From positions 60,805,523 through 60,869,522 of the forward strand of contig NC_077237.1 in the NCBI RefSeq assembly GCF_947179165.1: a stretch of 64,000 bases of DNA. Reading direction: 5' to 3'. A program made the translations under genes and the position numbers. The notes below the pieces were generated by a model. It did not search any database. It was given only the letters and a program-made list of their open reading frames with translations, and had not been told where the DNA came from. Source of the DNA: Solanum dulcamara (taxonomy: Eukaryota; Streptophyta; Magnoliopsida; Solanales; Solanaceae). How positions within the stretch are numbered: position 1 is the first letter of the stretch; each line of letters opens with the position of its first letter. This document shows, in pieces, positions 12,471 through 24,600 of this stretch.

Positions 12471-13560
12471 TAAGCTGGCGGACTCCCAACGCCTGTGTCT
12501 GTACCTACGGGCATGAAACGCAGCCCCCCCCAGAGAATGGGGGGGCCAGTACGACATATGTACTGAGTATATAAGCATAACTTAATTGAGATAACAACTG
12601 AAACAAGGATACAGGAAATCAAGTATAATATTTAATAGGGTATTGTACCTATACCTCACAAAATAAAGTCATGTATACCATCATCACGTACCATATTTGG
12701 CCTGCTTAGGGACTCGGTGTTACAAATACATTATCTATCATGATAGTTGTATATATGCCATTAGATCTGTGGAACATATAGCCCGATCCATGTATATAGT
12801 AAGCGCATGCCCAGGAACGATGGTGCGATCCACAGATCGTGTAATAATACCAAGGAACGACGACCCGATCCATATATCATATGATAATGCCGAGATACAA
12901 TGGCCTAATCCGTATATCATAATATAATACTGAGGTACGATGGCCCGATCCGTATATCATATGATAATGCCTATGTAAGACAGCCTAATTTATATATCAT
13001 ATGATAATGCTGAGGTACGATGGCCCGATCCGTATATCATATGATAATGCCGAGGTATGACGGCCCAATCCGTATGCATATATATCATGTAATAGTGCCA
13101 AGAAATGATGGACCGATCCACATATCACATAACAATGCATATACATGCACGTAAAACTCTATAACATATCAAACATCCCTCAGGTATCACCATAAAGCAT
13201 GTTCAAGAGCCCCTAGGTATAGGAGATTACATATTTGATGACTATTCAACTTATAGAAGGCTCGAGGGTCGTAGTTCAACTACTTTAAGACCCTTATTAT
13301 TCAAAAGTGAGTACACGTCATGAGTCACATCCAGAACCTATAAATGGAATTGTCTCTAACTCATATTATACATCGTTTTACTTACATTAATCCATTTCAA
13401 TAAAAGGGAGTGATAGGCTTCACGTGTATTACTTTTTATTACGTAGATGTCTTACAAGCCCATAACTCCACCATCATGGGAGTTCTAACATCAAGAAGTG
13501 AATAGGATTAACGAGTCATGCTTGGGTTTCGAAGAATGGAACTATCTCTATATTACATCC
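12471..13560 (-). repeat. Inverted block of the same LTR
   Basis: From 12471 the sequence is the reverse complement of the part of the LTR that should follow: AGCTGGCGGACTCCC, GTACCTACGGGCATGAAACG, then the C8...G7 hairpin (12524-12545), GACATATGTACTGAGTA, the 40-bp minisatellite, and finally GGCTTCACGTGTATTAC. Compare the forward order in LTR S1 between about 43885 and 44830. About 280 bases on one side and the last 420 bases of the LTR plus primer site on the other are missing, so the inversion came with flanking deletions. Confidence 0.8.
12779..13140. repeat. 40-bp minisatellite inside the LTR (about 8-9 units)
   Basis: Repeating unit GGCCCGATCCGTATATCATA followed by TGATAATGCCGAGGTACGAT, with units of about 40 bases and scattered substitutions. 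The same motif on the opposite strand occurs in LTR2 (about 18845-19045) and S1 (about 44325-44500) with fewer units, while S2 has a different CACCGAGTCCC-based series (54770-55310). Overlapping open frames here (12697-12927 and its antisense) are products of the repeat. Confidence 0.85.
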
Positions 13561-15848
13561 TGCCTGCAGGTTTTGGGTATAGTTAAGAAATATAGAGGAA
13601 ACTCTGCCGAAATTTTCCTAGAAAAGGAAAAGGGAATGAAATGTAGATTCTTAATATGTCTTGGAAGTTGATACCAAGTACCCATAGTATGTTGAATTAA
13701 AGTAGGTACCCTCCAGGTCATCGATAAGAGGAACCCTTTTTACTTGGGGAATTTTATTTCGGGAAAGCAAAAGCCTATCTGAGCAGTAAAGTTCATCTTA
13801 AGGTATCTTCAGTCGTAGTGTGCCTTAGGCAAAAGCTCATGTTGAATAGCAAGATGCCCAATGATAGAGTTTAATTTTTGGTTGAAAAGTACAAAATCCT
13901 CAACTATTATTAGATGACTAGATAAGTTGTTCACAACTTAAGAATAAATCTATAGGAAGACCATGTGAGTCAAGCATTTAGAAGAACAGTGATGCTTATT
14001 GGATTCTAGTTCCCTTTTGGTGGTAATTGGAATATGTCCCAGGATAATACTTTATTAGCCCTTCACCAACTAATTGAAGATGGAGTCTATAGGAGGAAAT
14101 TCTAATGGAAGCACCCCAGATAGATGTCATGAACTGAATATGTATGTATGAATTTAAAGGTGCGGTACAATAATACGGGGACAGGATACAATACTAAGTA
14201 AGTTGGAAAAAGAAATTGGATGAATTTGAGACTGGACACAAATACATAGAGCAAGGTATAAGAGGATAAAGGTATAAGTACCCCGTTAAAGGGGGGAAGT
14301 GGATAAGAGGAATGCAAGGGTGAGATGTAAATAGTGGACACTACAATATATTGGACATGGATACTTAAACTCAATAAGATCCCTTGCTGAAACAAGTTAG
14401 TAAGGTCTAAAAGCTACCAATGATTGGATAGAAGTTAGAATAGTATCTAATGTAGTGTTAAGAAGTTTTTGGCAAGACCCTGAATGACACAACGTTAGAA
14501 AATTAATGTGCATGGAAAGGAAAAAGTACGACTAGGGAATGGTATCGATTAACTAAGGAGATACTATAAAGGATAAGGATACGATGCTGGATTAAAATCC
14601 AAGATATTGGCTATGAAATTAGTCACGACTGATATCGCAATAGATAAATAACCAAGGAAGGGGAACAGAAAACCCCCTATGATAGGAGATGAGAGATGTT
14701 AAGATGGGTTCAGCCAAACTACCAAAATAGGATTAGAGTTAAGGTCAAGTAAGACATGGCCATAGTTGGACCAAAGAGCTATCCTAATATCGATTTTAGA
14801 ATAAGGGAGGAAAAGGCAAGGTAACACATGAGACCTAATGAGATGACGCTAAGATATTTCTCATGTCAAGTTGAGCACCTTCTTATATTCTCGTGAAGGT
14901 AAAGGATGACACGAGATATCATGTTTTGAGGGTTATAAGCTATATAAGAAAATTATAAAATGGTTTAATCAAGACAAGCAAAATTAACTGGTTGCTAAAA
15001 GATGGCGAACTTATATGCCAAATTCCTTCCAAATTATACCAGCTAATGATAGACAAAGCTCAAAGCGTCTATGAAGCTCACTGTATGAATGAACTTTAGT
15101 TCTACTCAGTAGCCAACCCTAAGGATTGGGAAAATAAGAAGAAACCCTAAAGGTAGAGAACCAGTAAAGTCTTCTCTAAGAAGTCGAGAAGTAATACATG
15201 AGGTCCCCACAGCTATTGTCTTGAATAAAAGAGCTTAATTTACAACTAGCATTTGGATATAAGTCCAAGAAGAAGTCAGGAACATAGGTAGGTCTTAGTA
15301 CCACCTTTCACCCTCATAACTAATGAGCAGACTGAGCATACTACTTAAATGCTAGGAGATATGTCGTGAGTTGGTATTGTTAACTTTGAAGACAGTTGGG
15401 ACGGTCACCTACCACCTATCGAGTTTGCCTACAATAATAGCTACCATCCCAACTTCTAGAGGGCCACCTACAAGGCTTAATATGGCAGGACGTGTAAGTC
15501 CTCTATTGATCAAGTTAATGTTGGGAAGACTAAACTAGCATACCCAGACCTAATTGAGGAAGCTATTAACTAGCAGCCCAAACTCGACAAAAATTACAAG
15601 TGAGTAATCGACGTTAACATTTAGCATTCAAGTTGATGATTAGGTATTCTTAAAAGTGTCACCAAGGAAGGGAATAATAACATTCGGAAGAAAAGGAAAC
15701 TTATCCCAAACTACATTAGAACTTATTAATTTGCTGGTAAGATATAGAAAGTTACTTGTAAATTGAACTTACCACCTGATTTGGAAACCATACGCCTAGT
15801 CCATCAGATGTAGATGCTTCATAAATATACTGGTGATCCACCCAGAGT
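13561..15848 (+). pseudogene. Internal region A: unrecognised leader plus integrase remnant
   Basis: Begins CTGCAGGTTTTGGGTATAG, matching element B from about 48840, and runs collinear with B through ACTCTGCCGAAATTTTCC and AGGTATAAGTACCCC to the empty S2 site (CCCCTATGATAGGAGATG, 14673-14690). I recognise no gag, protease or RT in 13561-15290. From about 15290 gypsy integrase appears in shattered frames: ...TTFHPHN (the usual TAFHPQTDG block), DSWDGHLP-like, PIEFAYNNSYHPN near 15420-15450, then KTKLAYPDL and PPDLETIRLVHQM up to about 15840. Stops occur every few codons and no frame can be translated through. At 15848 the pol text stops and a second copy of C-type leader begins, so A is a recombinant. 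Confidence 0.75.
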
Positions 15849-16293
15849 ATGATATTGGGCGCCCTGTATGGATGCGATATGATATGATCTTAATATATAC
15901 ATGTGTGCCCTATGAGGCACTGTTGGTATTTCCTGCATGCAGGTGTTGAGATAGGGAGAAATACAAAGGAAACTCTACCCAAATTTTCCTAGAAATAAAA
16001 AGAAAATGAGATACAGGGCTGTTGTATGTCTTGAAAGGTCGTGCCCACAATAATAATGAAATTTGGATAAATCACACGTATGGCTGACCTCGACAAATAA
16101 GTTAATTGTTGAATTGATGGCAATAAAAACTAGGAGGTCGGTATGCCTACAAGTAATCTACCCTCTTAAATTGACTATATGGCTTAATAAGAGGCCTTTG
16201 GATGACAACCACTGCAGAGAAATCTTGAAACAATCGTAAGACCTTATGAGGCTAGTTAACATTTGAGGACGAATGTTCTAAAGGGGGAAAGGA
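15849..16293 (+). mobile_element. C-type internal tail preceding LTR2
   Basis: From GATATTGGGCGCCCTGTATG to the purine tract this 445-bp stretch matches 20184-20625 (offset about 4333) at high identity, including AACTAGGAGGTCGGTATGCC and GGCTAGTTAACATTTGAGGA. It contains no pol. It is the right part of a non-autonomous internal region grafted onto the integrase remnant of A. Confidence 0.85.
16280..16293 (+). other. Polypurine tract before LTR2
   Basis: AAAGGGGGAAAGGA immediately before TGTTATACCCC. The same tract precedes LTR3 (20613-20625), the 3' LTR of B (58076-58089, AAAGAGAGGAAGGA) and, on the minus strand, the LTR of X (41497-41511). Confidence 0.85.
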
Positions 16294-19200
16294 TGTTATA
16301 CCCCGTACCTTTATGCTTCGGAACGTCTTCTTAAGCTTCTTGAAATTTGTCCCGTGACCCAGATTATCTACAACATGATTAAATAACTCTAAGGAAGGGA
16401 GGACGTGATGCCCCGTAAGAGTGAAGGTTGGAAATAGGTCTATAAGGATTTGAAACGAGTTGGAGGCCAAAATAACAAGTCGTGGGATTCAACTTACCTA
16501 TGTAATCTACCAACTTGGATGACTTACATAACTAAGCCACTGGAGTACATGTTGAACTTACGTAGCAAGGATTACATAGGCTCCTAATGTAAGATGAGAT
16601 TATTAATCCACGGGAGGGGCGGAAGAAGGCGTAGCACCTACTCAAAACCAAGCAGGTGATGCACCTACTTTGACTAAGTAGGTGATGCACCTACTTGGAA
16701 CAAGTAGGTGACGCACCTACTTGATGTGGGTCCCACATTGCCAAGTGGCAGCATGTGATTGGTGGCATGAGGTGATGTGGCTCCCTAAGGTTATGACACA
16801 TATCACCCTTAGAGGATGACACGTGTCACCTTCCAAAAGAGGATATATATGTTAAGTGATGACTAATTCATCACATTTTCGCATCTTTCACTTGGAAAAA
16901 ATTGAAGGAAAACTTGAGAGAACAAGAGAGAGACCTGTGGGTTTGCCAAGAAAAATAAAGGTAAATTCCCTGATTTCTTTCCGTGAATTAATTATTTAAG
17001 GTATACTACAGTGATATGATGGTGTTTAACAATATAAAATTTATGGTTAGGGAAAAAGGAGGTTTTTGTTCTTGTTAACAGACCTATTTTTGAATGATAC
17101 CGTTGTTAGTAAAATGAGTATAACTCCTTGTGTAAGGCTTCATTTCAAGTGATTCAAGATGTTTTGGAAATCTATTTCATAGGGATATAACTTTTATTCA
17201 GACTATAAAACCCACTTTTGCTTTTCTATGCTCTAAAAAGGGTGGTGAAGCATGGGGGAGCTGCTGCCCAGATTTCGTTTTAGAAATTCTACAACGACTG
17301 CTGTTGTTATTTTGGGCATATCATTTTGTAAAAAAAAATTGTAGGGTTGATTCTAAATTATATGCGACCCTAAGGAACATGTCTATAACTTTTATTAAGG
17401 ACACAAAGTCCTGTTTCCCTCAATTACCCCTTTGAAACTAACCGACAATATAAGACAGTCGGTAGTCCAGAATTCACGTTTTGATAATTTTGGCTAGTTT
17501 TACGAGTTTAGGTTTAGGTAAGGGTTTTTATTTCAATTTGGAGTATATGGTGTGGTTATGAAGTGTATTAGACATTGTGTAAGTGGCTGGAAATAGGTAA
17601 ATTCCATAAATATGCTTGACGTTCGAAACAAACCAAATTTGTGTTGCTATAGTTAAATTGCAGTCGAAGCAAGGTGTTGTGTTTGTGGTGTGTGGCTGCA
17701 GGTGCGTGGTGATGTGTTGCAGGGCCTAAAAGCATTCTAAAATAGGTGCGGAAGCTGCAGGTTGAAGCCACACGACCCTCCGCTTCATACGGTTAAAGGT
17801 TTTACGAACTAGAAACTGAAAACCCTATTTTTCTATCATAGCTTTGAGCGAGTCGCTTGGAGTTTGTATTATGTAATGTTGAAGTGAATTGCTTGTATAT
17901 ATGCTGCAGGTTGTTGTTGTTGGTTGGCTGTATTTCTTAGGTATGTAATTGGAAATTCGGATAGGGCATGTTATAGGGTAGGTGCTGCCCGATTTCCATC
18001 AACTTTCTAGCTAACGAAAGAACTAGTCGAGGAAGCAAGCGAGGAAAGGAGTTCTATGAATTCATGTATAACTTAAGACGCTGAAAAGTCTAGGGTTGTT
18101 GATATTCATATTGCTTTCGTGTTAAATAGGGTTAGAGGACAACGAGGCAAACACGGTAAATATTTATCCATAAGAGGTATGTAAAGCCTATCTTTTCTTT
18201 CTTTTGGGCATGTCCTAGATTTAAGTGACAAATGATATGTGTGTGAAGCCTAAGGTAATTCTATTCATGAGCTCTGAACATGATTCATGTTCACTGTTGA
18301 GTGTTAAGACTCTTAAAGTAGTTAAGCTTACATTCCTCAAGTCTTCAATATGCTGAAAAGTAGTGTATGTAAAGTTATTCTTCCTCTCTTTTGGCATGAA
18401 TAAGGTGTAATTATTATGTATATGAAGTTTGAATTTATTCCACTTTTAAAACTCTGAGTGTCAGTTGAGGCTCTTTTTCCCTTCCTACTGATTAGAACTC
18501 CTATAACAAGTTGAGTCATTACTTTTCAAAGTCTTCCATGTGATAGGAAATGGTACATGTAAAGCTTTCTTTTCCTACTCCTAGAAAGACTAGAGGATAT
18601 ATACTATAGAACATGGATTTGTAGATAGCTCCATTTATAGATTCTGGATGTAACTTATAACTTGTACCCACTTTTGAATGATAAGGACCTTGAAGTAGTT
18701 AAACTACGACCTTTGAGCCTACTATGGGTTGAATAGTGTTGGGATGTGTAAGGTCCTATACCTAGGGGCTCTTGAACATTCTTTATGGTGATATCTAAGG
18801 GATGTTTGGTATGTTATTGAGTTTTACTTGCACGTATATGCATTATGATATATGGATCAGGCCGAACGTACCATGGCACATCTTGCTATGTAAGGATCGG
18901 GCCGTACATTACTTGGCATTGTTACACGATATACGGATTGGGCCATCGTTCCTCGGCATTATTACACGATATGTGGATCGGGCCGTCGTTCCTCGGCATG
19001 TGCTTGCTATATATATGGATCGGGTTATACGTTCCATAGTGCTAATAATATACATATACCTATCATGATAGATGATGTATTTGTAATACCGAGTTTTTGA
19101 GCGGGCTAGATACTGTACGTGATAAAGGTATACAAGAATTTATTTTCTAAGGTGCAGGTATAGTACCCTATTAAATGCTATACTTGATTACCTATATCGT

Positions 19201-19775
19201 TATGTTAGTTGTGCCCTCTTTATTATGTTTTATACTTTACATACTTAGTACATATGTCGTATTGACCCCCTCTCTTTTCGTGGGGGAGGGGGAAGGGCTC
19301 GTTTCATGCATGCAGGTACAGATATAGGTTTTGGGAGTCCACCAACTCAGAATTCCACTCAGCAAGTTTAGAAGAAGCTCTATTGATTCGGTGCCAAATA
19401 TTGGTACCAAACCTCCGTTGTATATAATTGGTTATTCAGGGGTATGGCGGGGGGCTTGTTCTGCCATATGTTGTCATTCCTATTCTTAGAGGTCTGTAGA
19501 CATATGTTTGTGGGTTGTTTATGAGTTTATTTTGGTTATGCTTATGTGATACGTTGTAAAACCTATTATGTTGTGGCAGCCTTATCGGCTTGCATGTCTT
19601 TTTATGATATGATACGAATGAAGGGGGCTATATAAACATGAAACAGTTTTAAACCATTGAGGTTTTTGTGAGTAGTTTCACGTTATACATAGTCTAATTT
19701 GACTATAGTCAATAGATAGGTTCACGGGGGTCTAGGTCAGAACCCAGTCGCGGCCTATGGGGTTGGGTCATGATA
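16294..19775 (+). repeat. LTR2, full main-family LTR (3.48 kb)
   Basis: Starts TGTTATACCCCGTACC after the purine tract and ends GGGTTGGGTCATGATA (TA for CA) before the primer site. In order: palindromic CACCTACTT repeats (16633-16725), G-box 16820-16825, TATATAT 16844-16850, the GTGCTGCCCGATTT block near 17983, the GGATCGGGCC minisatellite (about 18845-19045), the C/G hairpin near 19264-19292, a GGTATGGCGGG...CTGCCATA hairpin near 19441, and the CAGCCTTATCGGCTTG block near 19577. Pol lies on both sides in one direction, so this LTR serves both A (as 3') and C (as 5'). Confidence 0.9.
16633..16725. repeat. Palindromic CACCTACTT/AAGTAGGTG repeat block (LTR2 example)
   Basis: Alternating CACCTACTT and AAGTAGGTG (three to four pairs) separated by 3-6 bases, able to fold as serial hairpins. 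Found at the same place, about 350 bases into the LTR and before the G-box, in every main-family LTR: 10601-10667, 20967-21053, 41036-41130 (minus), 42108-42165, 45758-45800, 50847-50890, 58465-58490 and 61804-61881. The number of units varies. Confidence 0.85.
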
Positions 19776-20625
19776 GAAGTGGTATTAGAGCAGTTTGTCC
19801 TTGGAGTGTCTACAGACCGTGTCTAGTATAGTCTTGTTTATCGGTGTGTTATTCACCATATCTATAGACAAGAGGCTACAGGACATTTAGGATGTTACCT
19901 TTCTTTCATATCTACGATCGTGTGATAGAGCTGAGTCATAGGGAATGAAATTCCTCATACTAACTTGTGATTTCAACAGAAGGACAACATCGATAGAAGA
20001 TGGTGATTGACGATATTGGAAGTTACAAAGCACGCAGGTAAGCAAAGGCACGAAAGATATTTATCGGATAAGGTATTGAGGTACAATTGGAATGTAAAGT
20101 TGAATTTGAAAGGAAAAATATCCAGGAAAGTTTACAGGTGTTGTGCGAGTAGGCATATGAGGTAAGTCCATTTTCATACTGTTGATATTGGGTGCCCTGT
20201 ATGGCTGTGATATGATATGATCTGAATATATACATGTGTGCCCAATGAAGTATTGTTGGCATTTCCTGCGTGTAGGTGTTGAGATAGGGAGAAATACAAA
20301 GGAAACTAAGCCCAAATTTTCCTATAAATAAAAAGAGAATGAGATATAGGGTTGTTGTATATCTTGAAAGGTCGTGCCCACAATATTGATAAAATTTGGA
20401 TAAATCACGAGTATGGATGACCTCAAGAAATAAGTTAATTGCTGAATAGATGGCAATAAAAACTAGGAGGTCGGTATGCCTACAGGTAATCTACCCTCTT
20501 AAATTGACTATATGGCTTAATAAGAGGCCTTTTGATGACAACCAATGCAGAGATATCTTGAAGCAATCGTAAGACCTTATGAGGCTAGTTAATATTCGAG
20601 GACGAATGTTCTAAAGGGGGAAAGA
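19776..20625 (+). mobile_element. Internal region C: 850-bp non-autonomous interior
   Basis: Runs from the primer site (TGGTATTAGAGC, 19780-19791, after spacer GAAG) to the purine tract (20613-20625) with no protein-coding frame that I recognise. The leader is shared with element B (48299-48840). Between LTR2 and the LTR3 fragment it forms a complete LTR-PBS-interior-PPT-LTR arrangement lacking gag and pol, so movement would have needed proteins from a related element. Short minus-strand frames at 20023-20315 look incidental. Confidence 0.82.
19780..19791 (+). other. Primer-binding site, initiator tRNA-Met
   Basis: TGGTATTAGAGC differs by one base from TGGTATCAGAGC, the complement of the plant initiator tRNA-Met 3' end, and sits four bases past the LTR end. 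Confidence 0.9.
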
Positions 20626-21126
20626 TGTTATACACCGTACCTTTATGCTTCGGAAGGTATTCTTAAGCTTCTTGAAAGTTGTCCCGTGACCCAGATTATC
20701 TATACCAAGATGAAATAACTCTAAGGAAGGGAGGACGTGATGCCCCGTAAGAGTGAAGGTTGGAAATAGTTCTATAAGGATTTAAAACAAGTTGGAGGCC
20801 AAAATAACAAGTCGTGGGACTCGACTTACCTACGTAAGCTACCAACTTGGACGACTTACATAACTAAGCCACTGGAGTACATGTTGAACTTACGTAGCAA
20901 GGATTACATAGGCTTCTAAAGTAAGACGGAATTACGAATCCACAGGAGAGGCGGAAGGAGGCGTAGCACCTACTCGAAAGTAAGCAGGTGATGCACCTAC
21001 TTTGACTAAGTAGGTGATGTACCTACTTGGACCAAGTAGGTGACGCAACTACTTGATGTGGGTCCCACATTGCTATGTGGCATCATGTGATTGGTAGCAT
21101 GAGGTGATGTGGATGCCTAAGGTTGT
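20626..21126 (+). repeat. LTR3, first 500 bases only
   Basis: Starts TGTTATACACCGTACC and tracks LTR2 closely, with the same CACCTACTTTGACTAAGTAG repeats, to about 21126, where GATGCCTAAGGTTGTGA gives way to unrelated gypsy pol sequence. The break is a truncation without a visible LTR terminus. Confidence 0.88.
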
Positions 21127-21610
21127 GAATACTAGAGCGAAAGTAAGTCTATATTTTGAATCTTTTGAAAACTTTTCTTACATACCTTGGACCAATGGTA
21201 TTTAACCTTCTTTTCGGTCAAAATACTCAAGGTCAACGCAATGGAAGAGAATCCTTCCATACACAGTCTATAGTAACAGGCTAAGACAAAGAAACTCCAA
21301 AAACAATAAGGAAACAAAGGTCTAGGCCAATTCTTAACCGATTCAGATTTCTTAGGATCAACCATAACACCTTCATCGGACACAACATTGCCAAGAAACG
21401 CAATCGACCTCAACACAAACTAACACATGCTAAACATAGAAAATAATTGACGATCCTTGTGGACTTGCAACACAATAGTCAAGTGATATGCATACTCCTC
21501 TTTACTATGAAAGTAGAATAAAATATCAGTAATGATTAAAATCAAAAACATATTTAAATATTGCATGAACATAAGGTTCATCAAACATATATAAGCTAGG
21601 AGCATTCTTT
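21127..21610 (-). pseudogene. Ty3/gypsy RT-RNase H fragment (element J)
   Basis: On the minus strand it reads the end of reverse transcriptase (ILIITDILFYFHSKEEYA, where the usual FIDDIL catalytic motif has lost an Asp to Thr, then HLTIVLQVHKDRQLF) at 21420-21600. The connection and start of RNase H follow: SIAFLGNVVSDEGVMVDPKK, KNWPRP, CYYRLCMEGFSSIA (21132-21416). Both pieces contain frame breaks. The fragment is cut on the left by the LTR3 junction and on the right by the LTR of element F at 21611, so it is a scrap of an older element. Confidence 0.88.
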
Positions 21611-24600
21611 TGTCATGACCCAATTTCTTAGGTCATGATGACACCTATGACCCACCAGTAGTTAAGCGGACCTATATACCAGAACTATGAATAATGGAAT
21701 GTCAGGGTAGAAGAACAACAATTTAATGTAAAAATTTAAAGTAATAATCGGAGCATATAGTGAACGGCCGAAAGCAACTAAATATATATACAAACAAAAG
21801 GGAGGATCCCTCCCAGAAACTAGAAGTCACATGTACAGAGCTACTAGTAAAAAGAGTACAAGTCCCAAAAGTGGACCAAAGCAGTAGAGTTATCTCAAGA
21901 AAAGAAGCAGACATGCAAAATATATATACAAAGGGAGACGGGTAAATCCAGGATGCAATGTGCTCACTCTCGCCTCCGATCATGACTGAAGCTAGCTCAA
22001 ATCAATATCGATAGCTATTACTCAGACCATCATCACGAAAATAGATACAAAGTATAGTATGAGTACCGAAATAATACGTATCCAGTAGGCATCATAGGCC
22101 GACTGAGTAAGATGAGAAAAAGTAAGCTAAAACACAAGTAAAAGATCACAACCAAAGAATGGGCAAGAAGTAAATGTAGGTATGTACAGGAGCATGCTAG
22201 AAAATGAAGAGAAAGAATCTTAACTAACTTCTTTGGGCTCCCAAAAACCCGACGAGTATGCTTGTGCATGAATAAACAGTAACCACCTGCACGGGCTCTC
22301 ATAACCCCGACAGATGCAAGAATAGCTGAAAGAAAATGAACAAAACGATAAGGATTTCAATAATATCACCATTTTCTGGACTTCAATCGAAGATTCATCA
22401 GGGAATCTAGAATTTAACCACGTTCATATTGGACCACGGACTGCAACCGAGTAATTGTAGCTAATGAGTAAACATGAGTAGGCTAGACCATGAACTTTAA
22501 CAAGGTAATTATAGCCAAATATCAAGTACGGGTAAGCTAGAATGCAGACTTAAACTAGGTAACTATATTTAGGAAGCCTGAACACAAGTAAGTTGGACCA
22601 CAGACTTTGACCGAGTATCTATAGATAAGGAGCCAAACACAAGTAAGTTGGACCACAGACTTTGACTGGGTATCTATAGCTAAGGAGTCGAACACAAGTT
22701 AGATGGACCATAGACTTTAACCGTGTATCTGTAGCTAAGGGATTAGACTGAATTAGAATCAGTGACCAACCGTGCTTCGCGGGGAGTATCACCAAATCGA
22801 GTATCATTAATGCACCACCCAGCCCGAACTAAATATAACCTGAATCATTGAGAAGACTCCCAAAATCAAGATCCAAGCTATACAGGACCAATATGAGAAT
22901 AGGGCATTATGGACTAAAGTTCATAAGTTGAGTTACTTCCTAGCTAAGGCTCAGACTATCAGACTCAAGTTCGCTACATCATTTTATAGGGAGCTAACCA
23001 TCTGTAGCGATGTCGGAGAAGTTATAAAGCCCAATAGCACCATAATTGCGCAAATCTAAAGAAACACTAGTCTAAACCTAGAGGAAGGCTAAACATGCTT
23101 CCAAACATATAATCACAGACACAGTATTCATCACATGATAGAACAACCAACAACCACAGGAGTCATGCTTAAATAGTCCCACAATTACCTGAAATAATGT
23201 TTAGGGTATGGATTCTTGGAATTTAGCATGCTCTACACCCAAACCCCTCCAAAATTATACAAATTAATAACAATTGCCTAAACATGACCAGTCTCATGAG
23301 GGGATAATCATAGCCTACTTGTAAGACAACCAAGCATGCTTCAACTCACGAAATTAAAGATTTTCCCTTACGAGGGGACTCAGAATGCTGCCACGCTATC
23401 AATAATAGAATCACAATGTTAATTTGATTGTTATGACACTAAAATTATTGAATTCAAAGACGAACCAATTTTGAGGTCTAAAACAGTTGATGTGGGACCC
23501 GCATCTGGTATTTCAAAATTGACCCCCAAAATAGGTTTTAAACAACACTCCAAGCTCACAAATCAATTTGATAAATAGTACAGGATTGGGAAACTACACA
23601 AAATAAGAATGCAATGAAAATTCAAAAAAATTAAACTAAAAGATAAAATGGCAACAAATTTACGCAGCTATTTCTCACAAAACACCCCCTCGACCCAAAA
23701 CAAACATACCATGAGGATCCTTAGGAAAAACCCCATAATCCAGCCTAAAAAATCACTAAAAACCAAGTTAAATTGGCCAAGTTACAATTTCCAAAACTAA
23801 ATAAACCAATAGCAAATTATGGAATTTTACTTCACACAACACCTCTCCTCAAGATTCTAATCTCACCATTGGACTCCCCATGAAATGCTCTTGAATTTGG
23901 ACCTTTGAATCGCTAATATTAAGCTTGAAATGAAGGAAATATCAAGGTTGGAAGTTTGGAAGTGAAGCTGAAATTCGTACTTGGTCTTTAATTAAAAGAC
24001 CAGCACTTTGCCTTTGCGAACGCGGAGGCCAAGTAGCTTGACCTTCCCAAACGCAGCCAAAGGCCCGCGAACGAGGATGCAAAAGATTTAAGCCTTCGTG
24101 AACGTGGCCAAGGCTCCGAAACATAGAGAGAAACTTCATGGACCTCTGCGAACGCGGCCAAGGACCCGCAATCATGGAGAGCATTTTTTATTGCAAAAGA
24201 TATCAGCTAAAAATCTAATAATTATCAAGTTTCAATATTCCTGTGGGGTGCTCGAAATTCCTTCTAAATACAGTGCGCAAACAAGATATGCTACCCCACC
24301 CAATTTGACTTTCAAGACTCAAGGACATAGTCAAAATTTCCATACTCAGTCATTACGACTGGAAGTGGGTCCCACACCTAGGCTTATTTTAAACCAAATT
24401 CCACAGCAAGCCTTGAGATTAGAAAAAAAGACTCAAAAAGCGAACGAAGGGTTGTTCTAAACCAAATTCAGAATTTTCATCTGAGTGTGTTTTCCAAGGA
24501 TGTTGACCAAAGTCAACTATAATACAAATTTTTAAGGCAAAAGTGCCAAATGGTCTTAAACTCGTACCAATTGACTCGGTACTAGTGTCAACCATGCAAC

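Noticed and set aside
12697..12927. Overlapping sense and antisense open frames.
   Set aside because: Both are read through the 40-bp minisatellite; the repeat period and low stop density explain them.
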